Part shown: piece by piece, positions 1 to 4,902 of the stretch
How positions within the stretch are numbered: position 1 is the first letter of the stretch
How the letters are laid out: the number at the start of each line of letters is the position of its first letter
Source: Acidobacteriota bacterium
GTDB taxonomy: Bacteria > Acidobacteriota > Vicinamibacteria > Vicinamibacterales > CAVVIG01
Assembly (NCBI GenBank): GCA_003222455.1
Contig: QHWF01000296.1
Location: forward strand, 1 to 7,362
Direction: 5' to 3'
Length of the DNA stretch: 7,362 nucleotides
Position numbers and translations under genes: made by a program
The notes under the pieces: generated by a model
What the model was told of the DNA's origin: nothing
Databases searched by the model: none
Seen by the model: the letters and a program-made list of their open reading frames with translations, nothing else

Positions 1-156
1 CTCGCCATACCGGCGCTCGAGCTCAGGGTCCGATGAAATGTCGATTTCTTCGATCGCAATCGGATCGGGCGACGCTCGTGCGACACGCTGGATGGTTGCC
101 TTCATGTCGTCGCAGAGATGACAGCCCGGGCGGGTGTAAAGAGTGAGGGCGGTCAC
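1..156 (-). CDS. Glutaredoxin-like thiol-disulfide protein, N-terminal part (runs off the left edge)
   Basis: The 52 visible codons begin at a GTG at 156-154 and read without a stop to the window edge. The N-terminus is a short beta strand followed by YTRPGCHLCDDM, the CxxC redox site (Cys12 and Cys15) seen in glutaredoxin-like proteins of the DUF836 type. A helix and a second strand (IAIEEIDISSD) follow, as in the beta-alpha-beta start of a thioredoxin fold. By family, such a protein would exchange thiols and disulfides in the cytoplasm; its partner here is unknown. Its GTG overlaps the pyrF stop as GTGA (156-153), so it is probably the last or a late gene of the pyrK-pyrD-pyrF unit and translated by coupling. 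The link to pyrimidine synthesis is positional only. The family call is fairly safe; the exact subfamily is not, since about half of the protein is missing. Confidence 0.85.
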   Translation of the reverse strand, partial: MTALTLYTRPGCHLCDDMKATIQRVARASPDPIAIEEIDISSDPELERRYGE

Positions 157-869
157 TTCGACTGAATGCTTCGGCACTCCTCCGCCAGCCGCTCCGCGGC
201 AGCGCGTGGATCGGGCGCCGAGATGATGGGGCGGCCGATCACCACGTACGAGGCGCCCGCGGCCAGCGCCTCGCTTGCTGTCATCGTGCGGCTCTGATCG
301 CCCTTCCGGTCCGCGGCGCCCCGGATCCCCGGTGTCACGATCGCGAAGTTGCGGCCGACGCGCCGTCGGATGATATCGATTTCATGCGGCGATGCCACGA
401 CGCCATCGAGCCCGGCGGCTTCGGCGAGCGCCGCGAGCCGTCCGACTTGTGTGGCCATCGCATCGTGCATCCCGATCTCGGCGAGCGCCTGATCGTCCAG
501 GCTGGTCAGCATGGTGACGGCAATCACAAGCGGAAATGGCTGCGACCGCCGGGCCGCCTCGTCGTGCGCCGCGGTCCGCGCCGCGCGCATCATGGCCGCC
601 CCACCGGCGGCGTGAACGTTCAGCATCCAGACGCCCAGGCGGGTCGCGGCGGCGACGGCGCCCGCGACCGTTGTCGGAATGTCGTGAAACTTCAGGTCGA
701 GAAAGACCCGATCGCCATGTCCGGCAAGCTCTTCAACGAACGGCGGACCCTCGCTCGTAAACAAACGGCTGCCGATTTTGAAGCCGCCAACCGCGCCGCG
801 GAGCGTGTTCGCGAGCGCGCGAGCTTCGGCGACGGTATCCACGTCGAGCGCGACTAAGAACTGATCCAT
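153..869 (-). CDS. pyrF: Orotidine 5'-phosphate decarboxylase
   Basis: PyrF catalyses the last step of UMP synthesis, decarboxylation of OMP to UMP, as a cytoplasmic TIM-barrel dimer without cofactor. The 238-residue length is usual for the bacterial short form. Visible family marks in order: LDVD at 8-11 (first barrel Asp), KIG at 31-33, the catalytic DLKFHDIP at 58-65 with the Lys/Asp network Asp58-Lys60-Asp63, NVHAAGG at 84-90, VTPGIR at 178-183 and the phosphate-gripping GRPI at 212-215. The ATG at 869-867 lies inside the 3' end of pyrD, overlapping it by 16 nt, with AAGGA directly against the start. The stop is shared with the next gene as GTGA. Both overlaps imply expression as one polycistronic message with pyrD and the glutaredoxin-like gene. 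No residue looks out of place. Confidence 0.97.
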   Translation of the reverse strand: MDQFLVALDVDTVAEARALANTLRGAVGGFKIGSRLFTSEGPPFVEELAGHGDRVFLDLKFHDIPTTVAGAVAAATRLGVWMLNVHAAGGAAMMRAARTAAHDEAARRSQPFPLVIAVTMLTSLDDQALAEIGMHDAMATQVGRLAALAEAAGLDGVVASPHEIDIIRRRVGRNFAIVTPGIRGAADRKGDQSRTMTASEALAAGASYVVIGRPIISAPDPRAAAERLAEECRSIQSK

Positions 870-1792
870 TCCTTGTGCTTCGACTCCACGTCCACCGTTC
901 CAATCAGATCGCTGATGCGCGCAAGGCTGTGCCGCTGCAAATAGTCCCGCATGCCGTCGAGCAGCTTCGGCCAGATGAACGGGTCGACGAAATTGGCCGT
1001 GCCGACCTGGACGGCAGACGCGCCGGCGATCATGAATTCCAGCGCGTCACGCGCATCGACGATGCCGCCCATGCCGAGAATCGGAATCTTCACCACTTGA
1101 CGGCACTCGTACACCATTCGCACGGCGATCGGCCGGATGGCGGGTCCGCTCAAGCCGCCGACGATGTTCGAAATCTTCGGACGCCGGGTCTCGATGTCGA
1201 TGACCATCGCCAGAAACGTGTTGACCAGCGACACGGCGTCGGCCCCGCCCTCCTCGGCCGCGCGCGCGAACGACGCCACGTCGGTGACGTTCGGCGTCAG
1301 CTTCGGGAAAATCGGCAGTCGAGTCGCCTTTCGAACGCTGCTGACGACGTCGAACGTGCCGCTCAGGCTGCATCCGAATTGAATGCCGCCCTCCTTGATG
1401 TTGGGACAGGAAATATTGAGCTCGATCGCGGCCACGCCATCGGCATCCGACAGTATCCGCGACACCTCGACGTATTCGTCGATCGTCGTCCCGCAGACGT
1501 TCACGATGACCGTTGCATTCCGCGCGCGCAGCTCGGGCAGTTTCTCGTCGACGAATCGCCGGACGCCAATCCCCTGCAGCCCGATCGCATTCAGCATGCC
1601 GGCCGGCGTCTCGACGATTCGGGGTGCGGGATGGCCTTCGCGCTCCTCGAGGAACAACCCCTTGACGACGATGCCGCCGAGCGACGACAGGTCGACGACG
1701 CCGGCGTACTCGACGCCGTAGCCGAAGCAGCCGCTCGCGGCGATCACGGGGTTTTTGAGGTGGAGCGATCCGATGGTGACGGAGAGATCCAT
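854..1792 (-). CDS. pyrD: Dihydroorotate dehydrogenase 1B, catalytic subunit (FMN)
   Basis: PyrD oxidises dihydroorotate to orotate on FMN. In class 1B enzymes electrons pass to PyrK and then to NAD+, in a cytoplasmic PyrD2-PyrK2 complex. With the ATG at 1792-1790 the protein has 312 residues, the normal class 1B size, and begins MDLSVTIGSLHLKNPVI as family members do. The frame is open further upstream to 1903, but that part crosses a hairpin repeat and enters pyrK, so I reject the longer start. Key sites: Lys44 (VVKG), Asn68 (NAIGLQ), NISCPN at 126-131 with the class 1 catalytic Cys129, Lys164, VNTF at 190-193, GGLSGPAIRP at 212-221, GMGGI at 240-244 and GTANF at 264-268 (FMN phosphate). 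Neighbouring pyrK confirms the class 1B assignment. No clear Shine-Dalgarno precedes the ATG; the repeat ends 38 nt before it. Confidence 0.96.
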   Translation of the reverse strand: MDLSVTIGSLHLKNPVIAASGCFGYGVEYAGVVDLSSLGGIVVKGLFLEEREGHPAPRIVETPAGMLNAIGLQGIGVRRFVDEKLPELRARNATVIVNVCGTTIDEYVEVSRILSDADGVAAIELNISCPNIKEGGIQFGCSLSGTFDVVSSVRKATRLPIFPKLTPNVTDVASFARAAEEGGADAVSLVNTFLAMVIDIETRRPKISNIVGGLSGPAIRPIAVRMVYECRQVVKIPILGMGGIVDARDALEFMIAGASAVQVGTANFVDPFIWPKLLDGMRDYLQRHSLARISDLIGTVDVESKHKEWISS

Positions 1793-1819
1793 GGTCAAGC
1801 AGAACGCGATAGCGAGAAT

Positions 1820-1857
1820 CCACGGTTCATCACGAAGAAACGAAGAATGGCTTCGTG
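1820..1857 (-). repeat. Short CACGAAG/CTTCGTG hairpin repeat between pyrK and pyrD (copy A)
   Basis: Read on the minus strand, CACGAAG (1857-1851) and CTTCGTG (1837-1831) form a 7-bp stem, with a further CTTCG of the same motif (1845-1841) between them. The right end continues as ATGAACCGTGG, so the 18 bases at 1820-1837 (minus strand) are identical to 4859-4876 in copy B. The copy is a shortened relative of the two long elements near pyrC and pyrE. It points the same way relative to transcription and ends 38 nt before the pyrD ATG. It has no U-run and is probably not a terminator. Confidence 0.8.
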
Positions 1858-1877
1858 AAAGGTTGTCACATCCCGTC

Positions 1878-2690
1878 TCACTCCCACAATATCTGCGCTC
1901 CACTCATCACCGGCCCCGCAATGCACGATCGCAGGTGATGAAACCCGCCGGCTTCGCCGCGCACGGGGACGACGCAGCTGTAGCAGCCGCCGAGCCCACA
2001 GCCCATGACGCGTTCGAGCGCTACATGGCAGACGCACGCGAACCGCATGGCCATCCGCGCGACCGCGGCCATCATCGCCTCGGGGCCGCACGCGTACACG
2101 GCGGCCGCCGACCGGCGCTCGGCGAGATGCCGCTCGAGCGGCGCGGTGACGCGGCCGTGTTCGCCGGCGCTTCCGTCTTCGGTGGTGAGCACGAGCGAGA
2201 CGCCGCGCTCGCGAAAGAAATCGAGCGAGAAGAGCTCGGCGCCCGTTCGCGCGCCGTAGAACAGCGTGGTTTTGACACGTCGTGCGACGAGCGCCTCGGC
2301 GAGAATGGCGAACGCGGCGAGCCCGACGCCTCCTGCAACCAGACACGCTTCACGTTTAGTGCCTGCGTCGATCACCGGCCAGGGGAGGCCAAGCGGTCCG
2401 AGGCAGGCGATGCGCTGGCCGGGTTTCGCGTCGTAGAGCAACCGCGTCGTCGCTCCGATGCGCTTGTTGAGAATGGTCAGACCGGTTGCGGTCCCGTCAC
2501 CGCTTCGCAGCACCTCGAAGACCGAGAAGGGCCGGCGCAGCAGTGGATCGTGGCTGGTGTTCGCCTTCACCATCACGAACTGGCCGGGAGCGGTGGCGGC
2601 GGCAATCGCCGGAGCGGCCAGCGACAGCCGGTTGAAGTCCGCCGACAGCGGCAGGTTGGCCAGCACCTCCGCGGCGACGTCGAGCGCCAT
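1878..2690 (-). CDS. pyrK: Dihydroorotate dehydrogenase electron transfer subunit (FAD, 2Fe-2S)
   Basis: PyrK moves electrons from FMN in PyrD to NAD+ through a [2Fe-2S] cluster and FAD. The 270-residue protein has the ferredoxin-NADP reductase layout. An N-terminal FAD barrel carries PGQFVMV (35-41) and RRPFSVF (52-58, flavin-binding RPFS). The nucleotide-binding domain has the glycine motif VAGGVGLAA (118-126) and ends in YACGPEAMM (199-207). A C-terminal cluster domain has Cys231, Cys236, Cys239 and Cys256, the expected C-x4-C-x2-C-x16-C spacing. All expected ligands are present, so it should be functional. It lies just before pyrD, separated by repeat copy A. The ATG at 2690 has no good Shine-Dalgarno; a TATACT box (2704-2699, minus strand) sits only 8 nt upstream, too close for an ordinary leader. 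It may instead depend on readthrough from the small upstream gene, 45 nt away. Confidence 0.95.
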   Translation of the reverse strand: MALDVAAEVLANLPLSADFNRLSLAAPAIAAATAPGQFVMVKANTSHDPLLRRPFSVFEVLRSGDGTATGLTILNKRIGATTRLLYDAKPGQRIACLGPLGLPWPVIDAGTKREACLVAGGVGLAAFAILAEALVARRVKTTLFYGARTGAELFSLDFFRERGVSLVLTTEDGSAGEHGRVTAPLERHLAERRSAAAVYACGPEAMMAAVARMAMRFACVCHVALERVMGCGLGGCYSCVVPVRGEAGGFHHLRSCIAGPVMSGAQILWE

Positions 2691-2711
2691 TGGACGTCAG
2701 TATACGCGCGT

Positions 2712-2739
2712 GTAGGGGCGCCTCGCGAGGCGCCCCTAC
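2712..2739. repeat. 28-bp perfect palindrome before pyrK
   Basis: GTAGGGGCGCCTCG (2712-2725) is followed without a spacer by its exact reverse complement (2726-2739). The right arm contains the TAG stop of the small secreted gene. There is no T-run on either side, so an intrinsic terminator is unlikely. A GTAGGGGCG...CGCCCCTAC palindrome is, to my memory, a common intergenic REP-like motif in environmental bacteria; I could not verify this. It could stabilise the 3' end of the upstream message or thin transcription into pyrK. Confidence 0.85.
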
Positions 2740-2975
2740 TCTGTGGCCGGAACCACTCTTATCGTACTGACGGCCTCGACCCATTCGCCGTCGATGCGCA
2801 CGAGCCAGGTGCCGGTGCGCCTTTTACCGTTCCAGCCGTCGGGCCGGAAGCCGATGTCGGCGCCCGAGATGATCGCTCCAGGCTCGCGCCGCGTCTGAGC
2901 CGACGCGAACACACCGACGAGCACGAGCGATGCCAGCCACAGCAGAACGAAGCTGACGCGTGCGGTGAATGTCAT
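2736..2975 (-). CDS. Small secreted protein of unknown function
   Basis: Function not recognised. The 79-residue product starts at the ATG at 2975, chosen because GAGGAGG (2988-2982) lies 6 nt before it; the open frame extends upstream to 3107 without such a site. Residues 1-26 form a typical Sec signal: one Arg, a hydrophobic core (VSFVLLWLASLVLVGVFA, 7-24) and ASA|Q as a likely signal peptidase I site at 26/27. The mature part of about 53 residues contains SGADIGFRPDG and GTWLVRIDGEWVEA, which suggests a small beta-rich extracytoplasmic domain. It has no Cys and no lipobox. It is the first gene of the minus-strand unit, 45 nt before pyrK with a palindrome between. No role in pyrimidine synthesis can be read from the sequence; it may be a passenger. 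That it is a real gene rests on the strong ribosome binding site plus the signal peptide. Confidence 0.75.
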   Translation of the reverse strand: MTFTARVSFVLLWLASLVLVGVFASAQTRREPGAIISGADIGFRPDGWNGKRRTGTWLVRIDGEWVEAVSTIRVVPATE

Positions 2976-2981
2976 GAACGG

Positions 2982-2988
2982 CCTCCTC
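2982..2988 (-). promoter_or_regulatory. Strong ribosome binding site of the small secreted gene
   Basis: GAGGAGG on the minus strand, 6 nt before the ATG at 2975. It fixes that start over the upstream in-frame ATGs (for example 2990) and is the clearest Shine-Dalgarno of the minus-strand unit. Confidence 0.8.
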
Positions 2989-2991
2989 ATT

Positions 2992-3006
2992 TGACGTACG
3001 ACGTCA
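2992..3006. promoter_or_regulatory. 15-bp palindrome, candidate operator
   Basis: TGACGTACGACGTCA is a perfect inverted repeat of TGACGT around ACG, followed by another ACGT (3007-3010 gives CGTT after the shared A). It lies between the secreted gene's ribosome binding site and the rightward -10, overlapping or adjoining the -35 zone of the plus promoter. That position would suit a dimeric repressor acting on both directions. Which protein, if any, binds is unknown. Confidence 0.4.
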
Positions 3007-3026
3007 CGTTCGTGGCGGCGGCCTGA

Positions 3027-3035
3027 TGCTATAAT
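3027..3035 (+). promoter_or_regulatory. Extended -10 promoter for the pyrR operon
   Basis: TGCTATAAT is a perfect extended -10 (TGn + TATAAT). The -35 zone 16-18 nt upstream (CGTTCG) matches poorly, as expected for an extended -10 promoter. Transcription would start near 3042, a few bases before the PyrR-type hairpin, so that hairpin would form the very 5' end of the message. Confidence 0.7.
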
Positions 3036-3045
3036 CGGTTGCTGG

Positions 3046-3079
3046 CTCTTTAATTGCGCTCCAGCGAGAGCGCGAAGAG
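3046..3079 (+). promoter_or_regulatory. PyrR RNA-binding loop in the pyrR leader
   Basis: Upper stem GCGCTC (3056-3061) pairs perfectly with GAGCGC (3068-3073) around the hexaloop CAGCGA (3062-3067). This fits the CNGNGA hexaloop closed by a C-G pair known from Bacillus pyr leaders. Below it an asymmetric internal bulge (5' TAATT, 3' G) and a 5-bp lower stem CTCTT (3046-3050) with AAGAG (3075-3079) complete the canonical layout of upper stem, purine-containing bulge and lower stem. PyrR binds such loops when UMP or UTP is high. Here the 3' side of the lower stem contains AGAGG, the ribosome binding site of the following leader ORF. This suggests repression of translation, as described for mycobacterial PyrR, rather than terminator control; no terminator with a U-run follows. 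Confidence 0.82.
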
Positions 3080-3085
3080 GATGTG

Positions 3086-3307
3086 ATGCGCCCGGAACTC
3101 CTTTCAAGTACCAATCCCACCACGGAGGACACGTACTGCATCCTCCTGCCTTCGCTGAAGCTACGGCGGGCCACGGTAGCCGTGTCCGCCTTCGCGCGAG
3201 GCGCTCCGGCGAGACCTCGACGAAGCTCGAAGAGCGGATTCGGGCGCGAAGGTGGCCGCGTCCTCTGTGTTAGCGCCTTTTCGGCGGTGTCCCCATGCCC
3301 GTGGTGA
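3086..3307 (+). CDS. Possible 73-codon leader ORF overlapping the pyrR start
   Basis: An ATG at 3086 is preceded by AAGAGG (3075-3080, 5 nt spacing), a good ribosome binding site, and opens 73 codons ending in TGA at 3305-3307, 13 nt inside pyrR. A GTG at 3083 is in frame just before it; an ATG at 3081 is followed at once by TGA in another frame. The product is Arg/Ser/Ala-rich, lacks any recognisable domain and looks like translated structured intergenic DNA, so the peptide itself probably has no function. Its translation may matter: pyrR has no visible Shine-Dalgarno, and ribosomes ending at 3307 could restart at the pyrR ATG at 3295. The ribosome binding site lies within the PyrR loop, which would make this initiation step the control point. 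Alternatively it is a chance ORF in GC-rich DNA. Confidence 0.35.
   Translation: MRPELLSSTNPTTEDTYCILLPSLKLRRATVAVSAFARGAPARPRRSSKSGFGREGGRVLCVSAFSAVSPCPW
3124..3255 (+). repeat. Structured, self-similar GC-rich segment in the pyrR leader
   Basis: Several hairpins are visible: GGAGGA (3124-3129) with TCCTCC (3141-3146); CACGG-TAG-CCGTG (3172-3184), extended by GCGG/CCGC (3166-3169 with 3186-3189); and a 12-bp stem CCGCCTTCGCGC (3186-3197) with GCGCGAAGGTGG (3244-3255, one G-U pair). The second and third compete for 3186-3189. GCCTTCGCTGAAGC (3148) and GCCTTCGCGCGAGGC (3188) are imperfect direct copies 40 nt apart. CCTTCGCTGAAGCTACGGCGG resembles, from memory, an interspersed repeat of Acidobacteriota genomes (unverified). 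No U-run follows any of the stems. Confidence 0.5.
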
Positions 3308-3828
3308 TGGACGCGGATCGCATGGGGCGTTCGCTGGCCCGGATCGCGCACGAAATCGTCGAGCGCAATCGCGGTGTCGAGGAGCTCGCGCTGGTCGGCA
3401 TCCGCACGCGCGGCGTGCCGCTCGCCCGCCGGCTGGCCCGCGCGGTGAAGGACATCAACGATCACGACGTCCCGACCGGCGCGCTCGACATCACCTTGTA
3501 CCGCGACGATCTGATGCGGCACGCGGTCGGGCCGCAGCCACTCATCCGCCGCACGGAGATCCCGTTCTCGATCGACGACAAGCGGATTCTCCTCGTGGAT
3601 GACGTCCTGTATACGGGGCGAACCATTCGCGCGGCGCTCGACGCCCTCATCGACTTCGGTCGTCCGAAGGCCATCCAGCTCGTCGTGCTCGTGGACCGCG
3701 GGCACCGCGAGCTGCCGATCAAGGCGGACTACGTCGGGAAGAACGTGCCGACGTCGCGGTTGCAGAGCGTCCAGGTGCGGCTGGCCGAAATCGACGGTCG
3801 CGACGAAGTGGAGATTCAGGACGCGTGA
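3295..3828 (+). CDS. pyrR: Bifunctional pyr RNA-binding regulator / uracil phosphoribosyltransferase
   Basis: PyrR binds specific hairpins in pyr mRNA when uridine nucleotides are abundant and, in many species, also converts uracil and PRPP to UMP. The 177 residues cover the whole family. The N-terminal ARIAHEIVERN (15-25) is the conserved start, then LVGIRTRG (33-40) and LDITLYRDDL (64-73). The type I phosphoribosyltransferase PRPP loop ILLVDDVLYTGRT lies at 98-110, and VDRGHRELPIKADYVGKN (133-150) is the PyrR signature, with basic residues (Arg135, Arg138, Lys143, Lys149) on the surface linked to RNA binding. A TAG at 3271 closes the frame upstream, so 3295 is the earliest ATG; GTG 3301 and ATG 3307 are later options. 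No Shine-Dalgarno is seen. A matching binding loop lies in its own leader. The stop overlaps the pyrB start as GTGA. Confidence 0.96.
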   Translation: MPVVMDADRMGRSLARIAHEIVERNRGVEELALVGIRTRGVPLARRLARAVKDINDHDVPTGALDITLYRDDLMRHAVGPQPLIRRTEIPFSIDDKRILLVDDVLYTGRTIRAALDALIDFGRPKAIQLVVLVDRGHRELPIKADYVGKNVPTSRLQSVQVRLAEIDGRDEVEIQDA

Positions 3829-4745
3829 AGAAGGATCTCCTCGGCATCGCCGACCTCACCCGTGAGGACATCTATCTGATCCTCGACACCGCGGAAGCGA
3901 TGCGCGAAATCGGACTGCGGCCGATCAAGAAGGTCCCGACGCTTCGCGGCAAGACGGTGGTGAACCTGTTTTACGAGCCCAGTACACGCACGCGCACGTC
4001 GTTCGAAATCGCCGAGAAGCGCCTCAGCGCCGATACCCTGAACATCGCGGTCGCCGCGTCGAGCGTCCTGAAGGGCGAGACGCTCGTGGACACGGCGTTG
4101 AACATCGAAGCGATGGCGCCCGACGTCATCGTGCTGCGGCACGCCTCGTCCGGCGCCTGCCACCTGCTGTCGCGCATCTGCCGGTCGCGCGTGATCAATG
4201 CCGGCGACGGCATGCACGAGCACCCGACGCAGGCGCTGCTCGACGCGTTCACGATTCGCGAGCACAAGAAGCGCATCGAACACTTGAAAGTGGCGATCGT
4301 CGGCGATCTGCTGCACAGCCGCGTCCTGCGATCCAACGTCCTGCTGTTGACCGGGCTGGGCGCCGATGTCTGGGTGAGCGGGCCGGCGACGCTGATGCCG
4401 GCCGGCATCGAACGGTTTGGCGTCCGGACGTCGACGTCGGTGGACGAAGCCGTGGCGGATGCCGACGTCATCATGATGCTGCGCATCCAGCAGGAGCGGA
4501 TGCACGGCGTGTTTTTCCCGTCGTTGCGTGAATATTTCAACACGTTCGGCATGACCGCCGCGCGGATCGCGCGCGCCAAGCCGGACGTCATCATCATGCA
4601 CCCGGGGCCGATGAATCGCGGCGTCGAGATTGCCTCGGACGTCGCCGACGGACCGTTCTCGGTGATCCTCGAACAGGTGGCCAATGGCGTCGCGGTGCGG
4701 ATGGCGGTGCTGTACCTGCTCGCCGGCGGCGCCGAGGGCGATTGA
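3825..4745 (+). CDS. pyrB: Aspartate carbamoyltransferase, catalytic subunit
   Basis: PyrB joins carbamoyl phosphate and L-aspartate to carbamoyl-aspartate, the committed step; the catalytic unit is a trimer. The 306 residues are normal for the family. The carbamoyl phosphate site is FYEPSTRTRTSFE (49-61, Ser53-Thr54-Arg55-Thr56-Arg57). Also present are SSVLKGETLVDT (79-90) with Lys83, the Lys that reaches in from the neighbouring subunit, HEHPTQALLD (131-140), Arg168 in the aspartate domain, and HPGPMNRGVEI (259-269). The GTG start at 3825 shares bases with the pyrR TGA (GTGA), with AGGA a few bases before it, so translation is probably coupled to pyrR. No pyrI regulatory chain follows, so allosteric control of the E. 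coli kind is not expected from this locus. An active-looking pyrC follows after repeat copy B, leaving open a PyrB-PyrC complex as known in some bacteria. Confidence 0.97.
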   Translation: MKKDLLGIADLTREDIYLILDTAEAMREIGLRPIKKVPTLRGKTVVNLFYEPSTRTRTSFEIAEKRLSADTLNIAVAASSVLKGETLVDTALNIEAMAPDVIVLRHASSGACHLLSRICRSRVINAGDGMHEHPTQALLDAFTIREHKKRIEHLKVAIVGDLLHSRVLRSNVLLLTGLGADVWVSGPATLMPAGIERFGVRTSTSVDEAVADADVIMMLRIQQERMHGVFFPSLREYFNTFGMTAARIARAKPDVIIMHPGPMNRGVEIASDVADGPFSVILEQVANGVAVRMAVLYLLAGGAEGD

Positions 4746-4752
4746 GCGGAAC

Positions 4753-4884
4753 GAGCGTGGTGCACTCAAACGGCTTCTCACGAAGTCACGAAGACACACG
4801 AAGCACACGAAGGAGCTTTGTACAAGTGATCTTCGTGCGCCTTCGTGTACCTTCGTGCCTTCGTGATGAACCGTGGTGCGCGAC
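4753..4884 (+). repeat. Long CACGAAG/CTTCGTG hairpin repeat between pyrB and pyrC (copy B)
   Basis: The core at 4779-4865 has four CACGAAG units on the left arm (first at 4779) and four CTTCGTG units on the right arm (last at 4859-4865), separated by 1-3 nt, around a loop with the palindromic TGTACA (4819-4824). It would fold into one long interrupted hairpin in RNA or as a DNA cruciform. Flanks shared with copy C extend it: GAGCGTGG at 4753 and GGCTTCT before the left arm, ATGAA-CGT-G-GCGCGAC after the right arm. It fills the 157-nt gap between pyrB and pyrC almost completely, and its core ends 37 nt before the pyrC ATG. Confidence 0.9.
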
Positions 4885-4902
4885 CTCGAGATGACATTCC
4901 AT

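Larger units (their letters stand above)
2976..3294. promoter_or_regulatory. Divergent control region between the two pyr units (319 nt)
   Basis: This stretch without a confirmed gene separates the minus-strand unit from pyrR. From left to right it holds the ribosome binding site of the secreted gene, a 15-bp palindrome (2992-3006), a rightward extended -10 promoter (3027-3035), a PyrR-type RNA loop (3046-3079), a possible leader ORF (from 3086) and a GC-rich, highly structured segment (about 3124-3255). I could not find a convincing minus-strand promoter; ATTATAGC around 3035-3028 on that strand is only a weak candidate. No PyrR-type loop is visible on the minus strand. Confidence 0.7.

Noticed and set aside
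875..1858. Plus-strand ORF (327 codons) opposite pyrD
   Set aside because: Antisense shadow of a conserved enzyme with no ribosome binding site or domain.
1793..1903. Extended N-terminus of PyrD from the upstream ATG at 1903
   Set aside because: The extra 37 residues cross the hairpin repeat and overlap pyrK, and do not resemble the family; the start at 1792 gives the usual length and N-terminus.
1755..3026. Long plus-strand ORF (423 codons) opposite pyrK and the secreted gene
   Set aside because: It lies antisense to genes with clear family motifs, has low-complexity His/Arg/Asp-rich composition and no domain; such frames are expected opposite GC-rich genes.
3166..3255. Bacillus-type attenuator terminator downstream of the PyrR loop
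   Set aside because: The stems are present but none is followed by a run of U; the only T-run near (TTTT at 3278-3281) does not follow a proper stem.
4779..4865. CRISPR array suggested by repeated CACGAAG words
   Set aside because: Units are 7-8 bp, spacers only 1-3 nt, and the second half is the inverted complement of the first. It is a hairpin repeat, not an array.
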